Source of the DNA: Terriglobia bacterium | GTDB lineage: Bacteria > Acidobacteriota > Terriglobia > Terriglobales > Acidobacteriaceae | Reading direction: 5' to 3' | Assembly (NCBI GenBank): GCA_020073395.1 | Contig: JAIQFF010000028.1 | Location: 1-64,000 of the forward strand | Length of the DNA: 64,000 bases | Shown here: positions 24,949 through 33,563 of the stretch, in pieces | How positions within the stretch are numbered: the stretch's first letter is position 1 | How the letters are laid out: every line of letters begins with the position of its first letter | Notes under the pieces: generated by a model | Database searches by the model: none | Told to the model about the DNA's origin: nothing | The model's input: the letters and a program-made list of their open reading frames with translations, nothing else | Made by a program: the position numbers and the translations under genes

Positions 24949-25646
24949 TGGCTCCTCGTATCACGCAGCTTCATCAGGACGATACCCATCGCCTCATCCC
25001 CGCGCGCTATAGCGATGACGGCGCGAGCGTCCTGGCAAGGCTCACCTCCGACCGGCAGCAGCTGCAGGATCTTTTCCAGCTCGATGGCGCAACTAATGAA
25101 CGGTTGCTGGGAGAAGCGAATCTCCTGCCCGGTGTCACCGTCCATGAACTTGTCTTCGGAGTTCCTAACTGGTACATCGTAAATGCCGCCTTCATCCACG
25201 CGCGTCCCGAGGGCAGCCGCTTCAATGGTCCGGACCGCGGGGCCTGGTATTCCGCGTTCACCCTTGACACCGCGCAAGCCGAAGTTGCGTTTCACTTTGC
25301 CCAGAGTCTGCAAGAAGTGAATTGGCAAGAGAGCGAAACCGCGACCTACCGGGAGTATCTGGCAGATTTCCGCACAGGATTCCACGACATTCGGAGGAGT
25401 CCCCAGTACGCAGCGTGTCTCGATCCGGCAAGCTATGTTGCATCACAACGTCCGGCGCGCGAGCTCTTGAACCAGGGGTCGGCGGGATTGGTCTACCCAA
25501 GCGTTCGCCATCGCGGAGGCACATGCCTCGCCTGCTTTCGGCCTGCGCTGGTGGTCAATGTCCGGAAAGGCTGGGTAGTCACACTAGAATTTCCCCATGC
25601 GTTTGCCACCCCAAAGGTCCGCATCGATAAAGGAAAGAAGACATAA
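24948..25646 (+). CDS. RES-domain toxin
   Basis: A 232-residue RES toxin. The name-giving residues appear in the right order: Arg91 in GSRFNGPDRG, Glu112 in TAQAEVAFH and Ser185 in YPSVRHRGG. Characterised members such as MbcT degrade NAD+ and stop growth; homology of fold and order supports the same reaction here. It starts at GTG 24948, overlapping the antitoxin stop by one base. The length (232) is larger than small RES toxins (150-180), with extra residues at the N-terminus. Confidence 0.88.
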   Translation: MAPRITQLHQDDTHRLIPARYSDDGASVLARLTSDRQQLQDLFQLDGATNERLLGEANLLPGVTVHELVFGVPNWYIVNAAFIHARPEGSRFNGPDRGAWYSAFTLDTAQAEVAFHFAQSLQEVNWQESETATYREYLADFRTGFHDIRRSPQYAACLDPASYVASQRPARELLNQGSAGLVYPSVRHRGGTCLACFRPALVVNVRKGWVVTLEFPHAFATPKVRIDKGKKT

Positions 25647-25692
25647 CCACCGGCCCTGCCGGATGTCGCAACGCTTAGCATCGATCTGAGGT

Positions 25693-25725
25693 CAAAGTCG
25701 GCGGGCAAGAGTGTCCGCCCCACAC
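25693..25725. repeat. Solitary right arm of a family A repeat
   Basis: caaagtcggcgggcaagagt followed by gtccgccccacac matches the right arms of family A, but no left arm is found in the 60 bases before it within the toxin gene end. It may be a decayed copy. Confidence 0.55.
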
Positions 25726-25796
25726 GTTCCTCCGTAATCGGCGCGCGTCCCCAACGCCACCTCCGGCATCCGGCGTAGCGTTGTAAGATGGGAAAG

Positions 25797-25903
25797 CAGT
25801 CGTCAGTCGGCGGTCGTCAGCTGATCTCTTAAGGTTCACGAACGCCGCGGTCACATTCGACTATCGACAGATCGATGGCCAACGACTGACGACCGACGAC
25901 TGT
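25797..25903. repeat. Inverted repeat with GTCGTCAGTCGGCGG / CCGACGACTG arms
   Basis: Left arm cagtcgtcagtcggcggtcg and right arm ctgacgaccgacgactg face each other over about 65 bases, ending four bases before the M20 peptidase start codon. Related arms flank 50264-50500. Confidence 0.55.
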
Positions 25904-25906
25904 CCC

Positions 25907-27166
25907 ATGCCTGGCTCGCGACGCGAAGTCTCGGAGCTATTTCCTGGAGTGCAACAGGAAGTGGCCCATCTTTGTTCACTGCCCGAGATTGGCTCGGCTT
26001 TTACCTGGCTTCGGGCTCAGGAGCCGCAGTTTGTGCACTGGCAGTTGGAGCTGGCGCGCATTCCTGCGCCTCCGTTTGGCGAGAGCGTCCGGGCCCAATG
26101 GTTGGCCGACAAGTTTTGCGAGCTCGGCCTGGAATCGGTCTACACCGATGAAGTGGGCAACGTTTTCGGCACGCATGCCGGCTACGGACACGGCCACGTC
26201 TCGCTTAGCGCGCACCTGGACACGGTATTTCCCGCTGGCACGCCGCTGAACATCCGGCAACAGGGCAGCCGCTTGTACGGCCCGGGCGTTTCGGACAACG
26301 GCGCGGGCGTAACCGCCATGTTGGCCATCGTGGCGGCGCTGCGCGCGTTGAGCATCCGGCACGCTTTGCCCTTTCTGTTTATCGGCAACGTAGGGGAAGA
26401 AGGCGAAGGCGACCTGCGGGGCATGCGTCACATTTTCTCCCAACCACGCTGGAAGGACCAGATCCACTACAGCCTGGTGCTGGACGGCGCGGGCGCGGAC
26501 ACCATCGTGGCTGAAGCCCTGGGCAGCCGCCGTTTCGAGGTGATTGTGCGCGGCCAGGGCGGACATTCCTGGAGCGATTTCGGCGCGCCCAACCCCATCG
26601 TGGTGTTGTCACGCGCGATCCATGCCTTTGCCCAAACTCCGGTGCCGGCATTGCCCAAGACGACCTTCAACGTGGGCGTGATTCGCGGCGGGACTTCGGT
26701 GAATTCGATTCCGGAGTCGGCCAGTATGCGGGTGGACATCCGTTCTACGTCGATGGCGGAAATGGAGCGCCTGGAGCGCGCTCTGCGCCAGGGGCTAGAC
26801 AAGGCGGTGGAAGAGGAAACCCGGGCCACGGAGGCCCGCACGGCTTCACGGCGGCGGCCCTTCGGGCTGAGTTATGAAGTGGTTGTGATCGGCAATCGTC
26901 CCGCGGGCGAGCTGTATCCCAATGCTCGCATCCTGCAGGTGATTCGGGCAGTGGACGCGCAGTTGGGCAACGCGGCACAAGTGCAACGCGCTTCCACCGA
27001 TGCCAATATCCCGCTGTCATTGGGACTCGAGGCCATTGCGATCGGCGGCGGCGGCGCCGGCGGCGGGGCGCACACTTTGCAGGAATGGTTTGACTGCAAT
27101 GGGCGCGAGCTTGGTCTCAAGCGCATTCTGTTGACTCTGCTGGGGCTGGCGGGAGTCGCTCTATGA
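25907..27166 (+). CDS. M20/M28-type metallopeptidase (PepT-like)
   Basis: A 419-residue di-zinc peptidase. Metal ligands can be followed: His103 and Asp105 in SAHLDTVF, Asp130 in GPGVSDNGAG (bridging), the Glu pair in GNVGEEGEGD near 164, an Asp in VLDGAG and a C-terminal His in GGGAHTLQEW. The lid dimerisation domain lies around VIVRGQGGHSWSDFGAPNP. No signal peptide is seen, so it is probably cytoplasmic and acts on di- or tripeptides or N-acyl amino acids. Its TGA stop overlaps the start of the amidohydrolase gene (ATGA). Confidence 0.87.
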   Translation: MPGSRREVSELFPGVQQEVAHLCSLPEIGSAFTWLRAQEPQFVHWQLELARIPAPPFGESVRAQWLADKFCELGLESVYTDEVGNVFGTHAGYGHGHVSLSAHLDTVFPAGTPLNIRQQGSRLYGPGVSDNGAGVTAMLAIVAALRALSIRHALPFLFIGNVGEEGEGDLRGMRHIFSQPRWKDQIHYSLVLDGAGADTIVAEALGSRRFEVIVRGQGGHSWSDFGAPNPIVVLSRAIHAFAQTPVPALPKTTFNVGVIRGGTSVNSIPESASMRVDIRSTSMAEMERLERALRQGLDKAVEEETRATEARTASRRRPFGLSYEVVVIGNRPAGELYPNARILQVIRAVDAQLGNAAQVQRASTDANIPLSLGLEAIAIGGGGAGGGAHTLQEWFDCNGRELGLKRILLTLLGLAGVAL

Positions 27167-28950
27167 AAATGACAATCTTGGTCTTCCTAGTGGCTATAGT
27201 TGCAATCGCGATGACTGGGATCAGGGCGCAGAATCTACCCGCACAACCCAAGGCCGACATCATCTTTCTCAATGGGAACATCTACACCGGGGTGGTGGAT
27301 GCGTCATCGTTCCACGCCATAGAGCGTGCCGAGGCGATAGCCGTGAGTGATGGCCGGGTTGAAGCCGTGGGGCGCGGCGACCAGATCGTGAAGCTGAAGG
27401 GACCGTCCACCGAAGTGATCGATCTCGGCGGGCATTTCGTCATGCCCGGTTTCAACGATGCGCATATGCACCTGGCCGATGCCGGTTTTCAGCGGCTGAC
27501 GGTTGACCTGATGGGAGTGAAGTCACTGACTGAGTTTCGCGAACGCATTCGGGCACGCGTGCAAGACGCAGGGCCGGGCGAGTGGATCGTGGGCAGCGGT
27601 TGGGACCAGACTTCGTGGCCGGTGAAAGAACTCCCCACCCGCTGGGACATCGATGAAGTGACCACTGACCACCCCGTATTTCTCGAACGCGTGGATGGCC
27701 ACATCGCGGTGGCCAACACCCGCGCCCTGCAACTGGCCAGTATTACGGTTGCCAGCAAGGACCCCGCGGGCGGCAAGATTGATCGTGATACAACCGGTCA
27801 AGCCACCGGCATTTTGCGCGAAACCGCGCGCCAAGCCGTGCGCGCCGTCATTCCCAGGCCTAATCATGACAAACGCCGGCAAGCCATTGAAACCGGATTG
27901 CAGGATCTGGCCCGTAGCGGCATCACTTCCGCGCAGGACAATTCCGACTCCGGCGACTCGAAGCTCTCCTGGGACGATTTCCAGATCTTCGAAGAAATTG
28001 AGCGTGAAGGCAAGCTCACGGCGCGGATCACGGAATGGCTGCCCTTCAACGATCCATTGCCCACCTTGCAGGAGCATCGCTCGGCCCATCCCCAGTCGGA
28101 CAATTGGCTGCACACCGGTATGCTCAAGGCCTACATGGACGGATCCCTGGGTTCGCGCACGGCCGCCTTGCTCGCGCCCTATGCCGATGACTCCACCAAT
28201 TCCGGACTACCGCAGTATGAGCAGGATGAGCTTACTCGATTGACGAAAGAACGCGTCAACGCCGGATTCCAGATCGGCTTCCACGCCATCGGCGACAAGG
28301 GGGTGCAGATGGCGCTGGACGCCTTCTCCGCCGCCATCACAGACCGTGTGGGGACGGACCGTGTGGGGACGGGTCTCAGACCCGTCCAGGCCGAGCAAAG
28401 CTCGGCTAAGGCTACACCAAACGCAGCCCCCGACTTCCGCCTGCGTATCGAGCATGCCCAAGTCACCAATCCTCTGCAAGTGGCAAAGTTCAAACAGTTC
28501 AAGGTGATCGCCTCCATGCAGCCCAACCATCTGCTCACCGACATGAATTGGGCCGAGGCCCGGCTGGGGCCGAAGCGCGCGGCGCACTCCTATGCCTGGG
28601 TGGAATTCATGAAGAAGGGAGTGACCCTGGCTTTCGGGACTGACTATCCCGTCGAACCAGTCACGCCCTTCCGTGGCCTCTACGCCGCCGTGACCCGCAA
28701 GAGCGAAGACGGCAAAAAGAAATACTATCCCGAGCAAAAGCTGAACATGGAACAGGCCATCGCCGCCTACACCACCGGTTCGGCCTTCGCCGAATTTGCC
28801 GAGAAGGACAAAGGCACGCTGGCCCCCGGCATGCTCGCCGACCTGGTAGTGCTGGACATGGACATCACTTCCGTGGCCCCGGAAAAAGTTCTGCGAGCCA
28901 AAGTGTTGCGTACGGTTGTGGGCGGGAAGACGGTTTACCAGGCCAAATAG
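27163..28950 (+). CDS. Exported YtcJ-like amidohydrolase with in-frame repeat insertion
   Basis: A 595-residue amidohydrolase with signal peptide (ILVFLVAIVAIAMTGIRAQN). The metal-binding HxH-type motif appears as NDAHMHLADAG, with HAIGDKGVQMALDAF and RIEHAQV later and FGTDYPVEPVTPFRGLYA near the end. YtcJ-type proteins hydrolyse amide bonds of unknown substrates. Residues 394-418 (from a 15-bp tandem duplication giving DRVGTDRVGT, through QAEQSSAKA) are encoded by a family C repeat and do not look like the enzyme family. It is 4 nt overlapped with the M20 peptidase gene, indicating one operon and coupled translation. Confidence 0.85.
   Translation: MKMTILVFLVAIVAIAMTGIRAQNLPAQPKADIIFLNGNIYTGVVDASSFHAIERAEAIAVSDGRVEAVGRGDQIVKLKGPSTEVIDLGGHFVMPGFNDAHMHLADAGFQRLTVDLMGVKSLTEFRERIRARVQDAGPGEWIVGSGWDQTSWPVKELPTRWDIDEVTTDHPVFLERVDGHIAVANTRALQLASITVASKDPAGGKIDRDTTGQATGILRETARQAVRAVIPRPNHDKRRQAIETGLQDLARSGITSAQDNSDSGDSKLSWDDFQIFEEIEREGKLTARITEWLPFNDPLPTLQEHRSAHPQSDNWLHTGMLKAYMDGSLGSRTAALLAPYADDSTNSGLPQYEQDELTRLTKERVNAGFQIGFHAIGDKGVQMALDAFSAAITDRVGTDRVGTGLRPVQAEQSSAKATPNAAPDFRLRIEHAQVTNPLQVAKFKQFKVIASMQPNHLLTDMNWAEARLGPKRAAHSYAWVEFMKKGVTLAFGTDYPVEPVTPFRGLYAAVTRKSEDGKKKYYPEQKLNMEQAIAAYTTGSAFAEFAEKDKGTLAPGMLADLVVLDMDITSVAPEKVLRAKVLRTVVGGKTVYQAK
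28346..28417. repeat. Family C palindromic repeat inside a coding sequence
   Basis: It holds gacgggtctcagacccgtc and gccgagcaaagctcggc hairpins with outer gtgtgg and ctacac ends. The left edge is tandemly duplicated: gaccgtgtggggacg at 28342-28356 and 28357-28371. The element keeps the amidohydrolase frame open. Confidence 0.85.
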
Positions 28951-28951
28951 A

Positions 28952-29050
28952 AATTGTCGAATTTTCGAATTGACAATCTAACCGTGCGCGCCAGTTATCG
29001 TTATCCGGGTTTTCAATTCGTAAATTCGAAAATCCTAAAATCCGACAATC
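28952..29050. repeat. AT-biased inverted repeat (ATTGTCGAATTTTCG arms)
   Basis: attgtcgaattttcgaattg at the left is partly repeated in inverted form at the right (cgaaaatcctaaaatccgac then aat). It fills most of the gap before the exporter gene. Confidence 0.55.
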
Positions 29051-29080
29051 CACTCTCTCTCGTTTGTTACTCTAGCCACT

Positions 29081-30007
29081 GTGTCGCGCTCGCTCAAAGC
29101 CCACCTTTTGTTGGTGCTGATCACTCTCATCTGGGGCTCGAATTTTGTCGTCATCAAGAATGCTCTGGCGGATATTTCTCCCTTTTTTTTCAACGCTGTC
29201 CGCATGAGCCTGGCGGCGGTGGTGCTGGCCGCCGTCTTCTATCGTGAGCTGGGGCGCTTTACCGCGGCGTCTCTGCGTTCAGGTCTGCTGGTGGGCGTTT
29301 TTCTGTTTGTGGGGAACGAACTGCAGACCGTAGGCCTGAAATATACGACTCCGTCAAAATCAGCTTTCCTGACCGGAGTCTCGGTCGTGCTGGTTCCCGT
29401 GTTGCTCGCTCTGTTTTGGAAACGCGGCCTCAATCGCTGGACCGCCGCAGGCGTGCTTCTGGCGTTTGTCGGCCTGCACCTGCTGACGGTACCCGCGTCG
29501 GCCGGCAGCGGACTCAATCTGCGAAGCATGAATCAGGGCGATTTGTTTACTCTGGGTGCGGCCCTGGTGTTTGCCTTCCACATCATTCTCATCGAGCACG
29601 CCACCCGGACCCAGGGATGGCAGCAGATCACGTTGGTCCAGGTGACGGTGACCGCCCTGCTGATGATCGTGACCGTTCCCGTGGCGGAAAAGACTTATGT
29701 AGTCTGGTCTCCGCAGGTGATCTGGGGAATCGGAATCACGGGATTCCTGAGCCTGGCCCTGGCATTCGCCATTCAGGCATGGGCGCAACAATTCACTCCG
29801 GCTACCCATACCGCACTGATCTTTACCCTGGAGCCCGTGTTCGCCTGGCTCACATCATTCATTTTTCTCGGAGAACGGCTGGGCAGCCGTGCCGGGTTCG
29901 GAGCGGCGTGCATACTGGCCGGACTGCTGATTTCGGAAGAGAAGGCGGGCGCCGAGTCGATGGCGGTTTCTCCGGACCACGCTGCCGTCCCCAGCCAGCA
30001 CGGATAG
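29081..30007 (+). CDS. EamA/DMT-family transporter
   Basis: A 308-residue membrane protein with ten predicted helices in two EamA repeats: the first starts HLLLVLITLIWGSNFVVIKN, the second around MNQGDLFTLGAALVFAFHII. The family mostly exports amino acids or metabolites. The GTG start at 29081 fits the beginning of helix 1. The C-terminal tail (EEKAGAESMAVSPDHAAVPS) is hydrophilic. It is separated by about 130 bases from the amidohydrolase gene and could be a separate unit. Substrate unknown. Confidence 0.87.
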   Translation: MSRSLKAHLLLVLITLIWGSNFVVIKNALADISPFFFNAVRMSLAAVVLAAVFYRELGRFTAASLRSGLLVGVFLFVGNELQTVGLKYTTPSKSAFLTGVSVVLVPVLLALFWKRGLNRWTAAGVLLAFVGLHLLTVPASAGSGLNLRSMNQGDLFTLGAALVFAFHIILIEHATRTQGWQQITLVQVTVTALLMIVTVPVAEKTYVVWSPQVIWGIGITGFLSLALAFAIQAWAQQFTPATHTALIFTLEPVFAWLTSFIFLGERLGSRAGFGAACILAGLLISEEKAGAESMAVSPDHAAVPSQHG

Positions 30008-30018
30008 GGACGATCGGA

Positions 30019-30145
30019 GCACCCGGAGGGGCAGGTGCCCTCACCCCGCCCAGCGGAACGAAGCTCCGCAAGAGATTTGGCAGAAGCCAGCGAAAAACTC
30101 AGGCGAGCTCCGCTCGCCCGCCCGGACGAGGGCGTCCGGGCCTAC
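30019..30145. repeat. Family F and family B hairpin repeats
   Basis: aggggcaggtgccctcaccc with agcggaacgaagctccgc (30019-30068) resembles the family F unit at 58406-58513. The second part at 30101-30145 (ggcgagctccgctcgcccg then cccggacgagggcgtccggg) is the inverted copy of the family B unit at 6186-6226. Confidence 0.6.
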
Positions 30146-30199
30146 GTGGCTTGCGGCCTGACCCGCAACACTTTTCCCCCCATCCGCGTCTAACTGACT

Positions 30200-30227
30200 G
30201 TGACTGCCATGGGCTGGAAGGTATAAT
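30200..30227 (+). promoter_or_regulatory. Candidate promoter of the HtrA-type protease gene
   Basis: A perfect TATAAT lies at 30222-30227, with GTGACT (30200-30205, four of six to TTGACA) 16 bases upstream. The ATG of the protease gene is 33 bases after the -10 box, and GGAGG is between them. Confidence 0.5.
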
Positions 30228-30260
30228 CAACCGGGCAGATAATATTCGGAGGAAGTCATT

Positions 30261-31850
30261 ATGAGTCAGCGCGCAAGCGCTCTTTGGGTACGTTTGAAGG
30301 CGAACCGCCTCGCGTACAGCATTTCTATCCTGATTACGTTGACCGTCGGTATCCTGATCGGGACCGTTATCTCCTCTGGAGTGAAGGGCCAGGACAAGAA
30401 ATCATCCTCCTCCGATGCGGCCATGTTAAGCGTGCCCTCGCCGCAGACGCTGTCCAATCAGTTCTCGCAGATCTCGAAGCAGCTCGAGCCCAGCGTAGTC
30501 AACATCAACACCGAATCCACCATCAAGACCCCTCGCCGGCGCCGTGGCGTTCCCAATGGCGACGATGATGCCAATCCGTTCGACGATTTTTTTGACCGTT
30601 TTTTCGGCGGCCAGGGCGGACAGGGCGGCCAGGGTGGTCCTGGCGGCGGGGCGATTCGCGAGCGTTCTCTGGGTTCGGGCGTGATCGTGGACGCCAAGGG
30701 TTATATCGTCACCAATCGGCACGTGGTAGAGAAGGCCGACCGGATTCGGGTAAGACTGCAGGACGATCCACCGGGGGTGCTGCACGAAGCCAAAGTGATC
30801 GGATCGGACCAGGAAACCGACCTGGCCGTCATCAAGATTGAAAGCGAGAAGCCGCTCCCTACCGCCAAGCTGGGCAATTCTGACAGCATGCAGGTAGGCG
30901 ACTGGGTGCTCGCTGTAGGCAGTCCGTTTGGATTGCAGGAAACCGTGACCGCCGGAATCGTCTCCGCCAAAGGCCGCAATATTGTGCCCCAGCGCCAGTT
31001 CCAGTCGTTTATTCAGACTGACGCCGCCATCAACCCGGGCAATTCCGGCGGCCCTCTGGTGAATATGGCGGGCGAAGTGATTGGCATCAACACCGCGATT
31101 CTTACCGACACCAACGCCTACGCGGGCGTGGGCTTTGCCCTGCCTTCGAATACCGTGGCCCAGGTTTACAACCAGCTGGTCGGTCCCGACCACCGGGTGT
31201 CGCGCGGTTCGATCGGAATCATGTTTAACGCGCTGGACAATCCGGCCATCGCGCGCGTGTACGGAACCGGCTCAGGCGTGACCATTTCGGATGTGACCCC
31301 GGGCAGCCCGGCGGAACAGGCCGGACTGAAGGTGGGCGACACCATTGTCGCCGTGGACAACAAGCCGGTGAAGAACGGCGATGAACTGGTTGCCGATATT
31401 GCCGCACGCAAGCCCGGCTCCAAAATCTCGGTGGGATTTATCCGCAACGGCAAGAAGCAGGAAGCCACGGCCACCGTGGCCGATCGGGCCAAACTGTTCG
31501 CCGCCCGCCTGGGCGACGAGGAGGAAGGCGGCCCTGAGGCTGGACCGAAAGAAAGCAAACTAGGCGTCAGCGTCCAGACCCTGAACCAGGAGATGGCGGA
31601 CCGCCTCGACGTTCCCGCGGGCAAGGGTGTAATCGTGAAGGATGTGAAGACCGGATCATTTGCCGAGGATGTGGGCTTGAGCCGGGGTGATATTATCCTC
31701 GAGGTCAACCGGCAGGCGGTGGACAACGAGGAGCAGTTTAACCGCGTCGTCACAACCTTGAAGAGCGGACAGGACGTTGTGTTCCTGGTACGTCAGCGGG
31801 GCGCGGGCCGCCAGGGCGGAACCATCTTTCTGGCCGGTACACTTCCGTAA
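30261..31850 (+). CDS. Do/HtrA-family serine protease with two PDZ domains
   Basis: A 529-residue periplasmic or inner-membrane-anchored protease. An N-terminal anchor ([17 protein letters not shown]) is followed by the chymotrypsin-like domain with His154 (NRHVV), Asp187 (TDLAVI) and Ser262 (NPGNSGGPL). Two PDZ domains follow (around residues 330-420 and 435-525). A Gly/Gln tract ([15 protein letters not shown], residues 116-130) and an Arg run (TPRRRRGVP) precede the protease domain in the loop region of the family. Family members degrade or refold misfolded envelope proteins. A TATAAT box upstream suggests its own promoter. Confidence 0.92.
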   Translation: MSQRASALWVRLKANRLAYSISILITLTVGILIGTVISSGVKGQDKKSSSSDAAMLSVPSPQTLSNQFSQISKQLEPSVVNINTESTIKTPRRRRGVPNGDDDANPFDDFFDRFFGGQGGQGGQGGPGGGAIRERSLGSGVIVDAKGYIVTNRHVVEKADRIRVRLQDDPPGVLHEAKVIGSDQETDLAVIKIESEKPLPTAKLGNSDSMQVGDWVLAVGSPFGLQETVTAGIVSAKGRNIVPQRQFQSFIQTDAAINPGNSGGPLVNMAGEVIGINTAILTDTNAYAGVGFALPSNTVAQVYNQLVGPDHRVSRGSIGIMFNALDNPAIARVYGTGSGVTISDVTPGSPAEQAGLKVGDTIVAVDNKPVKNGDELVADIAARKPGSKISVGFIRNGKKQEATATVADRAKLFAARLGDEEEGGPEAGPKESKLGVSVQTLNQEMADRLDVPAGKGVIVKDVKTGSFAEDVGLSRGDIILEVNRQAVDNEEQFNRVVTTLKSGQDVVFLVRQRGAGRQGGTIFLAGTLP

Positions 31851-31961
31851 CCCGAAGCCGGCACAAAGGGGGCTGGTACTGGAGGCGGGGATGGTTTACC
31901 CTTCCTGCTCGATCGGGAATTGCCGGTAACCCGAGCAGAGTGTTACCTCCGGACCACGATT

Positions 31962-32474
31962 GTGAAGCCAGGCGGCTCCATTTCGACAGCATGGTTGAGC
32001 GCGGGCTGCGCTGCGCTCCTGGCTTGTAGCACGCTTGTGGCGCAAACCCAGAGCACTTTATCCGCTGGAACAAAGTCCAAGGCGAAATTGCAGGCTGTGT
32101 CCGCTCATCCCGTTACCCACAAGAACAAGAAGGCGCGCAAGAGCACAAGCTCCCGTAAACGGGGCCAGCAAAAGATCGACGGTGGGCGCGCCCGCGAAAT
32201 CCAGGAGGCCCTGATTCGCGAACATTATCTGGACGGTACGGCGTCGGGAACCTGGGACGCGAAGTCGCAGAGCGCCATGCAGCGCTACCAGGACGACAAT
32301 GGCTGGCAAAGCAAGACGGTCCCAGATTCGCGGGCATTGATCAAACTGGGATTGGGCCCCAACCACGACCACTTGTTGAATCCGGAAAGCGCGATGACGT
32401 CGCGACCCGAAGCGCTCCACGCCGAACCGATGCTAGAGCAGACTTCAACCGTCACAACCCAGCCGCAGAAGTAA
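31962..32474 (+). CDS. Peptidoglycan-binding domain protein, exported
   Basis: A 170-residue protein with a hydrophobic N-terminus (STAWLSAGCAALLACSTLVA) acting as a signal peptide. The Lys/Ser-rich linker (KNKKARKSTSSRKRGQQK) leads to a three-helix PG_binding_1-like domain: ARELQ-like AREIQEALIREHYLDGTASG, TWDAKSQSAMQRYQDDNGW and a final helix with ALIKLGLG. GTG 31962 fits the signal peptide; residues before it in the frame do not. It probably binds cell-wall glycan in the periplasm. Confidence 0.75.
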   Translation: MKPGGSISTAWLSAGCAALLACSTLVAQTQSTLSAGTKSKAKLQAVSAHPVTHKNKKARKSTSSRKRGQQKIDGGRAREIQEALIREHYLDGTASGTWDAKSQSAMQRYQDDNGWQSKTVPDSRALIKLGLGPNHDHLLNPESAMTSRPEALHAEPMLEQTSTVTTQPQK

Positions 32475-32655
32475 ACCTCGAACTTCAGACCTCAGACCTC
32501 AAGCGTCGGACTTCAGACCTTGGGACCTAGAACTCAGGCTTCAGCCCTCAGCCTTTCCGATTTGGTTGCTTGCTTCAGATCCCAGGAAATACAGTCATCC
32601 CAGTCGAGAGAAGAGGATTGGCCGACGCCCGAAGTCTGACGCCTGAGGTCCGACG
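32475..32655. repeat. Imperfect inverted repeat of TCAGACCTCAGACC / GGTCCGAC units
   Basis: The 180-bp gap starts with tandem cttcagacctcagacctcaa units and ends with mirrored gaagtctgacgcctgaggtc. The middle contains no gene. It is likely one long cruciform-forming repeat between two convergent genes. Confidence 0.5.
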
Positions 32656-32662
32656 TCCGACT

Positions 32663-33409
32663 TTACCGACTGCTCTTTTTTATCGCTGGATTGGGAAAAT
32701 AGGGTAGGGGTTTGTTGCTGATAATGGCACGGGGATTCCCGTCCACTAACGCCTGGGCGACTTCCTGGCCGCAGAGTTTCGCGACCTTGTCTCTCGCGGC
32801 TGAGAGCGAGGGAGGGCGGTGCTTGGTGTCGTGGGCGTCCGTGGCCAGCACATGCACGGCGTCTCGTTCGAGCAGCCACTCGGCAGCGCGCGTCGCCTTC
32901 TGTCCCCAGCCTCCAGTCACTGCCGAAGCGGTCACCTGCACCACGCAGCCCCGATCCACCCATTCCAGGACCCGCAGCGGTGTCTGTTGCAGAATCGGAT
33001 TACGCTCGGGATGAGTGAGTACGGGCGTAATGCCAACGTCTGCCATACGGGTGAAGCACTCGTTGATTTGCGTAGGAATGCTGTAGTTGCTCAACTCCAC
33101 CAGCAGGTAGTGGCTGCCTTCAATGGTGTAGCGCTCGGGCGAAACTAGAACATCCTGCAAGTTGTCGTAAGAAAGATGGAAATCGCAGCCCAGGCTCAAC
33201 CGCGGGGTCTTGCCCACCAGCACCCGGAGATACTCCAGATTCTTGTCCAGACGCTGCCGGTCGTACTGAAAACGCTCATTGGCGTGCGGAGTGGCCACGA
33301 TGTGTTCGATACCGTCGTCCGCCGCCATCCGACACATTTCCAGCGACGTGTCCCACGATTTCGGGCCGTCGTCAACTTTAGGCAGGATGTGGCAATGAAT
33401 GTCGATCAC
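32663..33409 (-). CDS. CpsB/Wzb-type PHP-domain tyrosine phosphatase
   Basis: A 248-residue PHP protein. The metal-binding start is IDIHCHILPKVDDGP and later ligands appear in VATPHANE, GCDFHLS and LTHPERNP, with the last metal motif VLATDAHDTKHRPP. This is the layout of CpsB/YwqE phosphatases, which dephosphorylate capsule-type tyrosine kinases. No such kinase or capsule cluster is in the window. GTG 33409 is chosen because the motif starts three residues later; no strong ribosome-binding site is visible. Confidence 0.85.
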   Translation of the reverse strand: MIDIHCHILPKVDDGPKSWDTSLEMCRMAADDGIEHIVATPHANERFQYDRQRLDKNLEYLRVLVGKTPRLSLGCDFHLSYDNLQDVLVSPERYTIEGSHYLLVELSNYSIPTQINECFTRMADVGITPVLTHPERNPILQQTPLRVLEWVDRGCVVQVTASAVTGGWGQKATRAAEWLLERDAVHVLATDAHDTKHRPPSLSAARDKVAKLCGQEVAQALVDGNPRAIISNKPLPYFPNPAIKKSSR

Positions 33410-33563
33410 GTGGACTGCCGAGGGGGAACAGCGGCTACTTAATTTAAGCAGATTTTCATCGAAAGGCCAAGCCGGGTGCGTGCCTTTATTGTCTCGAAAC
33501 CCGCGACAGGGTGGTAACCTGCGATCCCCGGTTACCCCTCCGCCAAAATCTCCCCACACCCAA

